Shown: positions 8,581-16,606 of the stretch, in pieces
Layout: each line of letters opens with the position of its first letter
Position numbering within the stretch: position 1 is the stretch's first letter
Source of the DNA: Bacillota bacterium
GTDB lineage: Bacteria; Bacillota; Clostridia; Christensenellales; SZUA-584
NCBI GenBank assembly: GCA_023428025.1
Contig: JAEYZN010000028.1
Span: 1-64,000 of the forward strand
Direction: 5' to 3'
DNA: 64,000 bases
Made by a program: the position numbers and the translations under genes
The notes under the pieces: model-generated
The model's input: the letters and a program-made list of their open reading frames with translations, nothing else
Database searches by the model: none
What the model was told of the DNA's origin: nothing

Positions 8581-8760
8581 ATGGCCAAGATTAAGTTACA
8601 GCTTGTGAAGAGCCCGATCGGATACGCTAAGGATCAAAAAGAGACGGTGAAGGCACTGGGTTTGGGCAAAATGAACTCGGTGGTTGAACACGAAGACAAT
8701 GCCTGCATCCGCGGCATGATCAAAAAAGTATCGCACCTGGTGAAGGTGCTGGAAGCCTAA
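8581..8760 (+). CDS. rpmD: 50S ribosomal protein L30
   Basis: This small gene encodes 59 residues, starting MAKIKLQLVKSPIGYAKDQ and ending SHLVKVLEA. The single ferredoxin-like fold of bacterial L30 is about 60 residues long. GGAGGG at 8571-8576 lies 10 bp after rpsE. The position between rpsE and rplO is universal for rpmD. Confidence 0.97.
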   Translation: MAKIKLQLVKSPIGYAKDQKETVKALGLGKMNSVVEHEDNACIRGMIKKVSHLVKVLEA

Positions 8761-8775
8761 GAAGGAGGGCAGGTC

Positions 8776-9219
8776 GTGAAATTAAACGAGTTAAAGCCGG
8801 CTCCTGGATCTAAAAAGACGCCGAAGCGTGTGGGCCGAGGCGTGGGTTCCGGTATGGGCAAGACGTCTACGCGCGGACAGGGCGGTCAGTGGTCCAGAAG
8901 CGGCGGCGGCGTGCGTCCCGGTTTTGAAGGCGGTCAGATGCCGCTGTCGAGAAGACTCCCCAAGAGAGGCTTCACGAATATTTTTGCGAAGGAATACGCT
9001 ATTGTCAACGTGAGCGACCTCAACGTGTTTGAGGACGGCACAGAGGTGACGGCGGAGCTGTTGAAGGCTAACAGAATCATCAGAAAAACACTTGACGGTT
9101 TGAAGGTTTTGGGCAACGGAGAGATGACCAAAAAGCTGACCGTAAAGGCGGCGAAGTTCACGCAGTCGGCGACGGATAAGATCGTGGCCGCGGGAGGAAC
9201 CGCAGAGGTGATTGAATAA
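8776..9219 (+). CDS. rplO: 50S ribosomal protein L15
   Basis: L15 is a late 50S assembly protein. It has 147 residues from a GTG start at 8776 behind GAAGGAGGG. The N-terminal glycine-rich part includes RVGRGVGSGMGKTSTRGQGG and GFEGGQMPLSRRLPKRGF. Its stop codon shares one base with the secY start, so the two are translationally coupled. Confidence 0.97.
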   Translation: MKLNELKPAPGSKKTPKRVGRGVGSGMGKTSTRGQGGQWSRSGGGVRPGFEGGQMPLSRRLPKRGFTNIFAKEYAIVNVSDLNVFEDGTEVTAELLKANRIIRKTLDGLKVLGNGEMTKKLTVKAAKFTQSATDKIVAAGGTAEVIE

Positions 9220-10484
9220 TGTTTAGTACGCTCCGAAACGCATGGAAGGTTCCGGATATCCGGAAAAAGATGCTTTACACGGTGATGATGCTGCTTGTCT
9301 ACAGACTCGGCGCGCATGTCCCGGTGCCGGGTGTGGACGTGGCATACGTGGCCTCTCAGGTCACGGGCAATATGTTCGGCGAGTACCTCAATCTGTTTTC
9401 GGGCGGCGGTCTCACCAACTTTTCTTTGTTCGCATTGGGTATCGTACCGTATATCACCGGTTCGATCATCATGAACCTTCTGACGATGGCGCTGCCGCCG
9501 CTGGAGCGTATGTCCAAGGAAGGCCCCGAGGGCCGCAAAAAGATCGCCTCGATCACCCGTTATGTTGGTGTGGGGCTTGGTCTTGTGCAGGCAATCGGCA
9601 CGCTGATCACGTTCGGATCCAGCGCGATCCTCGACACGGGCACGCCGATCATCCTCAACTACATCACCATCGTGATGTGCTTGACGGCCGGGACGGCGCT
9701 CATCATGTGGATCGGCGAGCATATCACGGAGAACGGCGTGGGCAACGGCATATCGCTGCTGATCTTCGTCAGCATCATCTCGCGCCTGCCGCAGGCGATC
9801 ATCACCAGCGTGGCCAACGTATCGCTGGGGACCGCGACAGCGTTGGAACTGATAATCGTTGTGATCGCGGCCATCGCGATACTGGTCGGCATCACGTTCA
9901 TCGATATGGGTGAACGCCGTATACCGGTGCAGTATGCCAAGCGCGTGATCGGTCGTAAGATCTATGGCGGTCAGTCCACGCACATCCCGATGAAGATCAA
10001 CCAGTCGGGCGTGCTTCCGCTGATCTTCGCGATGACGCTGGTGCAGTTCCCGCTGATCATCATGAGCTTTACGTCGCCGGAATCACGTGCGGGATACGAA
10101 GCTGTGATGGGCACTAGCAAGCCGTTATATCTGGTGTTGTACGCGCTGCTGATTTTCTTCTTCACGTTCTTTTATTCGCAGGTCACATTCAACCCTGTGG
10201 ATGTTTCGAAGAATTTGCAGCAGAACGGCGGGTTCATTCCGGGCATCCGGGCAGGCAAGCCGACCTCGGATTATCTGCACAAGATTCTGGTGCGCGTGAC
10301 GCTGTTCGGCGCGATATTCCTCGCGATTGTGGCGACGGTTCCGACCGCGTTCACGGCGATTGCCGGGTTTGACTCCGCGTTCGGCGCGACGAGTCTGCTG
10401 ATCATGGTCAGTGTGTCGCTGGAAACGACAAGGCAGCTGGAGTCCCATCTGATGATGCGGCACTACAAAGGCTTTTTGAAATAG
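9219..10484 (+). CDS. secY: Protein translocase subunit SecY
   Basis: SecY is the channel of the Sec translocon in the cytoplasmic membrane. It has 421 residues with about ten hydrophobic membrane segments. The family features are GAHVPVPGVD near residues 28-37, and in the fourth and fifth cytoplasmic loops GERRIPVQYAKR and NGGFIPGIRAGKPTSDYL. It shares one base with rplO (TAATG). The order rplO-secY-adk-map is standard. Confidence 0.98.
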   Translation: MFSTLRNAWKVPDIRKKMLYTVMMLLVYRLGAHVPVPGVDVAYVASQVTGNMFGEYLNLFSGGGLTNFSLFALGIVPYITGSIIMNLLTMALPPLERMSKEGPEGRKKIASITRYVGVGLGLVQAIGTLITFGSSAILDTGTPIILNYITIVMCLTAGTALIMWIGEHITENGVGNGISLLIFVSIISRLPQAIITSVANVSLGTATALELIIVVIAAIAILVGITFIDMGERRIPVQYAKRVIGRKIYGGQSTHIPMKINQSGVLPLIFAMTLVQFPLIIMSFTSPESRAGYEAVMGTSKPLYLVLYALLIFFFTFFYSQVTFNPVDVSKNLQQNGGFIPGIRAGKPTSDYLHKILVRVTLFGAIFLAIVATVPTAFTAIAGFDSAFGATSLLIMVSVSLETTRQLESHLMMRHYKGFLK

Positions 10485-10494
10485 AGGTTTTGCC

Positions 10495-11124
10495 ATGAGA
10501 TTAATGTTTGTCGGACCGCCCGGCGCCGGAAAGGGCACGCAGGCGGTGAGGATTGCGGCAAAGTACGGCATTCCTCATATCTCCACCGGCGACATGCTGC
10601 GTGAAGAGATGAAGAATGGGACGCTTTTGGGCAAACAGGCCAAAGCGTTTATCGAAGCCGGCGAGCTGGTTCCCGACGACGTGATTATCGGGATGGTTAA
10701 GGAGCGCGTGAGCCGTGCTGACGCCGCTGCGGGATTCCTGCTGGACGGGTTCCCGAGAACGCGCGAACAGGCGGAGGCGCTTGAGAAATTCACATCGCTG
10801 GATGCGGTGGTCAATATCAACGTGCCGGACGGCAAGCTGATCCACAGAATATGCGGACGGCGGGTGTGCCGGGACTGCGGGGCGACCTATCACGAGTCGA
10901 TGCTGGAGAACCTGCATCAGTGCCCGAAATGCGGTGGTGAGCTGTACGTTCGGGATGACGACAAGGAGGATATCGTGCGCCAGCGCATCAGCGTGTACAA
11001 GCAGAAAACGCAGCCGCTGATCGAGTATTACACCGAAAAGGGCCTGCTGCGTGATGTGGTCGGGTCCGGCGGGATTGACGACATCACGGAAGCGATCATT
11101 GCGGTGCTGGAACAAAAACGATGA
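10495..11124 (+). CDS. adk: Adenylate kinase, zinc-lid type
   Basis: It catalyses ATP + AMP = 2 ADP in the cytoplasm. The P-loop GPPGAGKGT is at residues 7-15, and the AMP-site LLDGFPRTREQAE is near 82-94. The lid carries C125, C128, C143 and C146, the zinc-bearing form common in Gram-positives. The 209 residues are normal. Its end overlaps map by four bases (ATGA). Confidence 0.98.
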   Translation: MRLMFVGPPGAGKGTQAVRIAAKYGIPHISTGDMLREEMKNGTLLGKQAKAFIEAGELVPDDVIIGMVKERVSRADAAAGFLLDGFPRTREQAEALEKFTSLDAVVNINVPDGKLIHRICGRRVCRDCGATYHESMLENLHQCPKCGGELYVRDDDKEDIVRQRISVYKQKTQPLIEYYTEKGLLRDVVGSGGIDDITEAIIAVLEQKR

Positions 11125-11867
11125 TTACGCTGAAATCCGCCCGGGAAATTGAGGCGATGCGCGACGCCGGCCGGATTGCGGCGGAGGCCCGGGAACTGGT
11201 GGGCAAGGCGGTTCACCCCGGCGTAACCACACAGGAGCTGGACACCATCGCCAGGCGGCACATCGAGAAAAGCGGCGCACAGCCTTCGTTTCTCGGGTAC
11301 TGCGGGTATCCCGCCACGATCAACGCGTCGGTAAACGAAGAGATCGTGCACGGCATACCCGGCGGGCGTGTGCTTAAAGAAGGCGACATCATCAGCATTG
11401 ACCTCGGCGCGAAGTACAAGGGTTTTCACAGCGACTGCGCGAAAACCTACGCCGTGGGAAAGATTACGGATGAGGCGGCCCGATTGATCAGCGTCACCGA
11501 GCAGGCTTTCTTCGCCGGGATGAACGCTTTCGAAGACGGCGTGCATCTGGTGAACATATCGGCTGCGATCCAGAAAACGGCGGAGAGCGCCGGATTTTCA
11601 CTGGTGCGCGAGCTGGTGGGCCACGGAATCGGGCGCGATCTTCACGAGGAGCCCAATGTACCCAACTTTGTGACAGCCGGGCGTGGCCCGAGGCTGCGGG
11701 TGGGTATGGTGCTGGCGATAGAACCGATGGTCAACTACGGACGGAAAGAGACTTTCACCAAGGCGGACGGGTGGACAGTGGTCACGAGAGACGGCAGTCT
11801 CTCCGCGCATTACGAGAATACCGTAGCGCTGACCGATAAGGGTCCTGTGATCCTCACTGCTGTGTAA
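11121..11867 (+). CDS. map: Methionine aminopeptidase type I
   Basis: It removes the initiator methionine from nascent proteins. The five metal ligands are all visible: D94, D105, H168, E201 and E232, with H77 as the substrate-binding histidine. The 248 residues fit type Ia without an N-terminal zinc finger. Translation is coupled to adk through an ATGA overlap. A 60-bp gap with a GC-rich inverted repeat follows. Confidence 0.97.
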   Translation: MITLKSAREIEAMRDAGRIAAEARELVGKAVHPGVTTQELDTIARRHIEKSGAQPSFLGYCGYPATINASVNEEIVHGIPGGRVLKEGDIISIDLGAKYKGFHSDCAKTYAVGKITDEAARLISVTEQAFFAGMNAFEDGVHLVNISAAIQKTAESAGFSLVRELVGHGIGRDLHEEPNVPNFVTAGRGPRLRVGMVLAIEPMVNYGRKETFTKADGWTVVTRDGSLSAHYENTVALTDKGPVILTAV

Positions 11868-11927
11868 CCGGGCCCAAAAAGCCTTCGTCTTTTCGGGGGG
11901 GCCCCACGGGCAAAAGGAGGAAGTCAT

Positions 11928-12212
11928 ATGGTGGAGTATTCCGTTGAGATCGGCAGGGTGGCCGAATCGACCGCCGGCCGTGATAAAGGCAGACTGTTTG
12001 TCATCACGGGGATCATAGACGGACAGTACGTATACATAGCGGATGGAGACTTAAGGATTCTGGACCGTCCTAAAAAGAAGAAGCTTCGGCATTTGCGGCT
12101 CCGTCCGGAGGTCTTGCAGCCTATAGCCGAGAAGCTAAAAGGTAGCCTGAAAGTGTTCGACGCGGAAATTCGCAGTGCGCTTCGGGCGTGCAAAGAAGAC
12201 GTAGACGCATAA
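11928..12212 (+). CDS. KOW-domain RNA-binding protein (L14e-like)
   Basis: A 94-residue protein starting MVEYSVEIGRVAESTAGRD. The N-terminal KOW-like segment (IGRVAESTAGRDKGRLFVI) resembles archaeal/eukaryotic L14e. Genes like this sit between map and infA in many Clostridia and are annotated only as KOW-domain RNA-binding proteins. The role is not established; the position suggests work on ribosomes or rRNA. SD AAAGGAGGAAG precedes the ATG. Confidence 0.85.
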   Translation: MVEYSVEIGRVAESTAGRDKGRLFVITGIIDGQYVYIADGDLRILDRPKKKKLRHLRLRPEVLQPIAEKLKGSLKVFDAEIRSALRACKEDVDA

Positions 12213-12227
12213 GAAGGGGGAAGCGAC

Positions 12228-12449
12228 TTGTCAAAAAGCGACGTCATAGAAATGGAAGGCCGGGTAACGGAAGCTTTTCCGAATGCGGTATTCGAGGTTG
12301 AGCTGGAGAACGGCCACAAAGTAATGGCGCATATATCGGGAAAGCTGCGGATGCATTACATCCGTATACTGCCCGGAGATAAAGTCACTGTGGAGATATC
12401 ACCATATGATTTGAAGCGGGGACGTATAACGTGGCGCGGCAAGGGCTAA
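12228..12449 (+). CDS. infA: Translation initiation factor IF-1
   Basis: IF-1 blocks the 30S A site during initiation. The 73 residues start at a TTG codon (12228) behind GAAGGGGG at 12212-12219. The OB fold with KVMAHISGKLRMHYIRILPG and VEISPYDLKRGRITWR is typical. The rare start codon is supported because no ATG fits the conserved N-terminus. Confidence 0.97.
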   Translation: MSKSDVIEMEGRVTEAFPNAVFEVELENGHKVMAHISGKLRMHYIRILPGDKVTVEISPYDLKRGRITWRGKG

Positions 12450-12471
12450 TATCTAAAGGAGGATACGCAAA

Positions 12472-12585
12472 ATGAAAGTCAGACCGTCGGTGAAGCCGAT
12501 ATGTGAGAAATGCAAGGTCATCAAGCGCAAGGGCAAAGTGATGGTGATCTGCGAGAACCCCAAGCACAAGCAGACCCAAGGGTAA
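12472..12585 (+). CDS. rpmJ: 50S ribosomal protein L36
   Basis: A 37-residue protein starting MKVRPSVKPICEKCKVIKRK. The zinc ligands of the C-type L36 are present as C11, C14, C27 and H32. SD AAAGGAGGA lies upstream. Its place between infA and rpsM is the classic one. A 77-bp gap with GC-rich inverted repeats separates it from rpsM. Confidence 0.97.
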   Translation: MKVRPSVKPICEKCKVIKRKGKVMVICENPKHKQTQG

Positions 12586-12662
12586 AACCCGCGCGGGCGG
12601 CTGCAGGGCATTGACCCTGATCTGCGTGGTTTCTATATAACTATTTTCGGAGGTATCTTTTT

Positions 12663-13031
12663 GTGGCACGTATAGCTGGTGTTGACCTGCCCAGGGAAAA
12701 AAGGGCTGAGATTGGCCTGACCTATATATTCGGCATCGGGCTCAAGACTTCCCGTGACATTTTGGCGTCGACCGGTGTTGACCCCGACATTCGGATCAAA
12801 GACCTGTCCGAAGCGGACGTCGGCAAACTGAGAGAATATATCGACAAGAACTTGAAGGTGGAAGGCGACTTGCGCCGTGATGTAACGATGAGCATCAAGC
12901 GCCTGATCGAAATCGGCTGCTATCGCGGCGTCCGCCATCGCAAGGGGCTGCCTGTGAGAGGACAGAGCTCCAAGCAGAATGCGCGCACGAGAAAAGGCCC
13001 CAAACGGACAGCGGGCGCGAAGAGAAAGTGA
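12663..13031 (+). CDS. rpsM: 30S ribosomal protein S13
   Basis: S13 contacts P-site tRNA and the 50S. It has 122 residues from a GTG start at 12663 preceded by CGGAGGT. The N-terminus MARIAGVDLPREKR and the basic C-terminal tail beginning RGQSSKQNARTRKGPKR are the family hallmarks. Confidence 0.98.
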   Translation: MARIAGVDLPREKRAEIGLTYIFGIGLKTSRDILASTGVDPDIRIKDLSEADVGKLREYIDKNLKVEGDLRRDVTMSIKRLIEIGCYRGVRHRKGLPVRGQSSKQNARTRKGPKRTAGAKRK

Positions 13032-13040
13032 GGATAGTCA

Positions 13041-13433
13041 ATGGCTAAGCCAAAGAAGGTTGCGAGAAAGCGCAAAGAGAAAAAGAATATCGAGCGTGGT
13101 CAGGCACATATCCGCGCTTCCTTTAACAATACGCTCGTCACGATGACCGATGTGGGCGGCAACACGCTCTCGTGGGCCAGCGCCGGCGGCATGGGCTTCC
13201 GCGGCTCCAGAAAGAGCACGCCGTTTGCCGCGCAGGTGGCGGCCGAGAAGGCGGCCAGTGCTGCGATGGAACACGGCCTGCGCTTTGTGGACGTGTTTGT
13301 GAAGGGCCCCGGTTCGGGACGTGAAGCGGCGATCCGCGCTTTGCAGACAGCCGGGCTTGAGGTGTCCCTGATTAAGGATGTCACCCCGATACCGCACAAC
13401 GGCTGCCGTCCGCCCAAGCGCCGGAGAGTTTAA
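13041..13433 (+). CDS. rpsK: 30S ribosomal protein S11
   Basis: S11 forms part of the 30S platform that holds the mRNA exit. It has 130 residues. The conserved GRGQ-like RGQAHIRASFNNTLVTMTD and the end TPIPHNGCRPPKRRRV are present. It lies 9 bp after rpsM, and the order rpsM-rpsK-rpsD-rpoA-rplQ is the alpha operon. Confidence 0.98.
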   Translation: MAKPKKVARKRKEKKNIERGQAHIRASFNNTLVTMTDVGGNTLSWASAGGMGFRGSRKSTPFAAQVAAEKAASAAMEHGLRFVDVFVKGPGSGREAAIRALQTAGLEVSLIKDVTPIPHNGCRPPKRRRV

Positions 13434-13448
13434 GGAGGAGAAACGAAT

Positions 13449-14078
13449 ATGGCAAGATATACAGATTCGGTATGCCGTCTTTGCCGCAGGGAAGGCTGCA
13501 AGCTCTTCCTGAAGGGAGACCGCTGCTATTCGGGAAAATGCTCTGTGGTGAAACGCCCCACGGCGCCCGGTATGCAGAGCAAAAACAGACGTTCGAAGGT
13601 GTCGGAATACGGCCTGCAGCTGCGCGAGAAGCAGAAGGTGAAACGCGCATACGGCATGATGGAAAGACAGTTTGAGAAGACCTACCGCACGGCTGAGCGC
13701 ATGAAGGGCAAGTCCGGTGAAAACCTGCTGGCGCTGCTGGAATCGCGGTTGGATAATGTGGTTTACCGTTTGGGTCTGGCGGATTCGCGTCCTCAGGCAC
13801 GCCAGACGGTGCTGCATGGCCACATTCTTGTGAACGGCAAGAAGGTGGATATCCCGTCCTACATCGTGGGTGCGGGAGACGAAATCTCTGTAAAGAAGAA
13901 ATCCGCTTCGGAGATCGACCGGTTCAAGGAACTGCGCGAGGGCGAAGCGCGCGTGATGCCGAGCTGGCTGACGATGGACAACGCTAACCTGACGGGTCGG
14001 GTTGTGACAACTCCGGCCAGAGAGGATATTGACCTGACAATCGAAGAGCACCTGATCGTTGAGTATTACTCCAAGTAG
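13449..14078 (+). CDS. rpsD: 30S ribosomal protein S4, zinc-binding form
   Basis: S4 nucleates 30S assembly and in studied species represses the alpha operon. It has 209 residues. C9, C12, C26 and C31 make the zinc-binding version (an additional C17 is present). The S4 RNA-binding domain runs around SRLDNVVYRLGLADSRPQAR. SD AAGGAGGAG precedes the ATG. Confidence 0.97.
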   Translation: MARYTDSVCRLCRREGCKLFLKGDRCYSGKCSVVKRPTAPGMQSKNRRSKVSEYGLQLREKQKVKRAYGMMERQFEKTYRTAERMKGKSGENLLALLESRLDNVVYRLGLADSRPQARQTVLHGHILVNGKKVDIPSYIVGAGDEISVKKKSASEIDRFKELREGEARVMPSWLTMDNANLTGRVVTTPAREDIDLTIEEHLIVEYYSK

Positions 14079-14135
14079 CATTCGGGAAAAGCGGTTGCCC
14101 TCAATTACGATGAGTCTATAACGGGAGGGTTATAT

Positions 14136-15080
14136 ATGTTAGAAATTGAAAAGCCCAACATACAATGCGTCGAGAAGTCGAGCGATAACGTTTATGCCAA
14201 GTACGTGATGGAGCCGTTGGAGCGCGGCTTTGGATCCACGCTTGGCAACTCGCTTCGGAGAGTGCTGCTCTCCTGCCTGCCCGGCGCTGCCGTGACGCGG
14301 GTGAGGATTGACGGCGTGCTGCACGAGTTTTCTACGATTAAAGGCGTCACCGAGGATGTTGTGGGCGTGGTGATGAATTTAAAAGGCCTGGCGGTCAAGA
14401 TGTACGTCGATGAGCCCAAGACATTGATCCTCGATGTGACGGGCCCCAAAGACGTGACAGCGGATGACATTTCGCTGGACGCAGACGTGGAGATTTTGAA
14501 TCCCGACATGCACATACTGACGCTGGATAAGGACTCCAGCATATACATGGAGATCACCGTCGAAAAGGGCCGTGGCTATGTGCTGGCCGACAAGAACAAG
14601 GAAAATGACATGCCGATCGGTGTTATTCCGGTGGACTCACTGTTTACACCCGTACGGAAGGTGAACTTCTCAGTGGAGAATACCCGCGTGGGGCAGATCA
14701 CCGACTATGACAAGCTCTCGGTGGAGCTGTGGACCAACGGGACGATCGCGCCGGATGAGGCTGTGTCACTGTCCGCCAAGATTTTGAACGAGCATCTTGC
14801 GCAGTTTGTGGCGCTGACAGACCACGTGCAGAACGTGGAGATCATGGTGGAGCCGGAAGAGGACAAGAAGGAGAAGGTGCTCGAGATCACCATCGAAGAG
14901 CTGGATCTCTCCGTCCGCTCCTACAACTGCCTGAAGCGGGCCGGCATCAACACCGTGGAAGAGCTGATCAAGCGCAACGAAGAAGAGATGATGAAGGTGA
15001 GAAACCTGGGGCGCAAGTCGCTCGAAGAGGTTGAGCAGAAGCTGGCCGCGCTGGGCCTGTCGCTAAGGCTTGACGACTAA
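14136..15080 (+). CDS. rpoA: DNA-directed RNA polymerase subunit alpha
   Basis: The alpha subunit dimerises to start polymerase assembly. The N-terminal domain spans about residues 1-230, with YVMEPLERGFGSTLGNSLRR near residue 24. The C-terminal DNA- and activator-binding domain spans about 245-314 (ELDLSVRSYNCLKRAGINTV). The 314 residues are normal. SD GGGAGGG precedes the ATG. A 93-bp gap with two hairpins separates it from rplQ. Confidence 0.98.
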   Translation: MLEIEKPNIQCVEKSSDNVYAKYVMEPLERGFGSTLGNSLRRVLLSCLPGAAVTRVRIDGVLHEFSTIKGVTEDVVGVVMNLKGLAVKMYVDEPKTLILDVTGPKDVTADDISLDADVEILNPDMHILTLDKDSSIYMEITVEKGRGYVLADKNKENDMPIGVIPVDSLFTPVRKVNFSVENTRVGQITDYDKLSVELWTNGTIAPDEAVSLSAKILNEHLAQFVALTDHVQNVEIMVEPEEDKKEKVLEITIEELDLSVRSYNCLKRAGINTVEELIKRNEEEMMKVRNLGRKSLEEVEQKLAALGLSLRLDD

Positions 15081-15091
15081 TCGATAATACA

Positions 15092-15156
15092 CCCCAAAAG
15101 GCATGAGGCTTTGGGGACTCGAATTACAATTTGCCGGGCGTCTCTGGCGCGGCAAA
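15092..15156 (+). promoter_or_regulatory. Two hairpins ahead of rplQ
   Basis: The rpoA-rplQ gap holds two inverted repeats. CCCCAAA at 15092-15098 pairs with TTTGGGG at 15110-15116, and TTTGCCG at 15130-15136 pairs with CGGCAAA at 15150-15156. The second ends just before the rplQ SD. No T-run follows the first, so it is not a clear terminator. A leader that tunes rplQ translation is plausible but unproven. Confidence 0.45.
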
Positions 15157-15173
15157 CAGGAGGCATAAAGACT

Positions 15174-15683
15174 ATGGCTGAATACAGAAAGCTGAATCAG
15201 CAGCAGGATCAGAGACAGGCGACCTTGAGAAACCTGGTCAGCTCTCTTTTGTGGCATGGCCGCATTGAGACCACGCTGGCAAGAGCCAAGGAAACCCGTC
15301 GAATTGCGGAGAAGCTGATCACCATCGCTGTCAAAGAGCACGCGAGCACCGTCAAAACCGTCAAGGAAGTGACGGATGGCGACGAGAAGCTGAAAAAGGA
15401 AATCGTCATCGACGCGCCTTCGAAGCTGGCTGCGCGCCGTCGTTTGATGCAGTATCTTTACGATATTCCGGACCTCAAAAAAGACGACGAGAGCAAGTTC
15501 GATTTCAAAAAGCGCACGGGTGAGATCAATCATCCGCTCGTTGAGAAGATGTTCCGCGAATACGGACCGAAGTATTACAAACGCGCGCAGGATTTGGGGA
15601 CGGGCGGCGGCTATACCCGTATCATCAAAAAGGGACCGCGGCGCGGCGACGCGGCGGAAGTCGTGATACTCGAGCTGGTCTAA
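15174..15683 (+). CDS. rplQ: 50S ribosomal protein L17, long form
   Basis: L17 sits near the exit tunnel. The ATG at 15174 (MAEYRKLNQQQDQRQAT) has ACAGGAGG upstream; the open frame starting at 15111 is an unlikely extension. The 169 residues greatly exceed the usual 112-130. The conserved parts RNLVSSLLWHGRIETTLARA and GGYTRIIKKGPRRGDAA flank a charged insertion around DESKFDFKKRTGEINHP. It is the last gene of the ribosomal run. Confidence 0.95.
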   Translation: MAEYRKLNQQQDQRQATLRNLVSSLLWHGRIETTLARAKETRRIAEKLITIAVKEHASTVKTVKEVTDGDEKLKKEIVIDAPSKLAARRRLMQYLYDIPDLKKDDESKFDFKKRTGEINHPLVEKMFREYGPKYYKRAQDLGTGGGYTRIIKKGPRRGDAAEVVILELV

Positions 15684-15711
15684 GTATCGGTTCAAATTTT
15701 CAATGCTCTAA

Positions 15712-15745
15712 AAAAGGCTTTGAAAGCAGATTTTCAAAGCCTTTT
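15712..15745 (+). terminator. Intrinsic terminator of the ribosomal run
   Basis: A long perfect stem, AAAAGGCTTTGAAA at 15712-15725 paired with TTTCAAAGCCTTTT at 15732-15745, ends in T residues. It lies 28 bp after rplQ. Because the stem begins with A and ends with T, it could stop transcription from either side. Confidence 0.85.
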
Positions 15746-15749
15746 GGTG

Positions 15750-15755
15750 TATAAT
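15750..15755 (+). promoter_or_regulatory. Minus-10 box for the ecf module
   Basis: A perfect TATAAT directly follows the terminator and lies 27 bp ahead of ecfA1. The minus-35 region falls inside the terminator stem and is a poor match, so this is a probable but not certain sigma-A promoter. Confidence 0.5.
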
Positions 15756-15781
15756 GGAGCATATCTCTTGAAGGGGAAGCC

Positions 15782-16606
15782 ATGGCCATTATAGAAGCAA
15801 AAGACGTGACATACGCGTATGCCAGCGAGGACAACATAACTCCCGCGCTGTCAGGCGTCTCGCTGTCAGTAACGGCGGGCGAGTTTGTCGCGGTTATCGG
15901 GCACAACGGCTCGGGAAAGTCCACGTTTGCCAAGCACATCAACGCGCTGTATCTGCCAAAGTCCGGCAGCGTGGTGGTGAACGGTATGGACACGAAGGAC
16001 GAAAGCCGCGTTTGGGACATCAGAAAGTGCGCCGGTATGGTGTTTCAGAACCCTGACAACCAGCTTGTGGCGACAATCGTGGAGGAGGATGTGGCATTCG
16101 GGCCCGAGAACATCGGCGTACCGCCGGCAGAGATCCGGCAGCGCGTGGACGAGGCGCTGGAGCAGGTGAACATGAGCGCGTTTAAGGACCGTGCGCCGCA
16201 CATGCTGTCGGGCGGGCAGAAGCAGCGCGTGGCGATCGCGGGCGTGCTCGCGATGTACCCGGACATCATCGTTTTCGACGAACCGACGGCGATGCTGGAC
16301 CCGGAGGGGCGCGACGAGGTGCTGGCCGCTATTCAGGACCTGAACAGCAAGGGGAAGACGATCATCCTCATCACCCACTACATGGAGGAAGCGCTGCTGG
16401 CCGACCGCGTGGTGGTGATGACGGGCGGCAGTATCACGGCGATGGGGACGCCGCGCGAGATATTCGCGAATGAGACGGTGCTCAAGGAGGCCGGGCTGTC
16501 CGCGCCGCCGCACATTGAGCTGTATCACCGCCTGAAGGACAAGGGATATGAGCTGGGCGAATGCCCGCTGACCATAGACGAACTGGTGGATAAGCTATGC
16601 CGATAG
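15782..16606 (+). CDS. ecfA1: ECF transporter ATPase 1
   Basis: This is one of the two ATPases of the energy-coupling factor that drives vitamin and metal S-components. Walker A GHNGSGKST is at residues 40-48, followed by signature LSGGQKQRV and Walker B IIVFDEPTAMLDPEG. The 274 residues are normal. The gene stands directly downstream of rplQ as in most Firmicutes and overlaps ecfA2 by 10 bases. No S-component gene is in the window, so the substrate is open. Confidence 0.96.
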   Translation: MAIIEAKDVTYAYASEDNITPALSGVSLSVTAGEFVAVIGHNGSGKSTFAKHINALYLPKSGSVVVNGMDTKDESRVWDIRKCAGMVFQNPDNQLVATIVEEDVAFGPENIGVPPAEIRQRVDEALEQVNMSAFKDRAPHMLSGGQKQRVAIAGVLAMYPDIIVFDEPTAMLDPEGRDEVLAAIQDLNSKGKTIILITHYMEEALLADRVVVMTGGSITAMGTPREIFANETVLKEAGLSAPPHIELYHRLKDKGYELGECPLTIDELVDKLCR

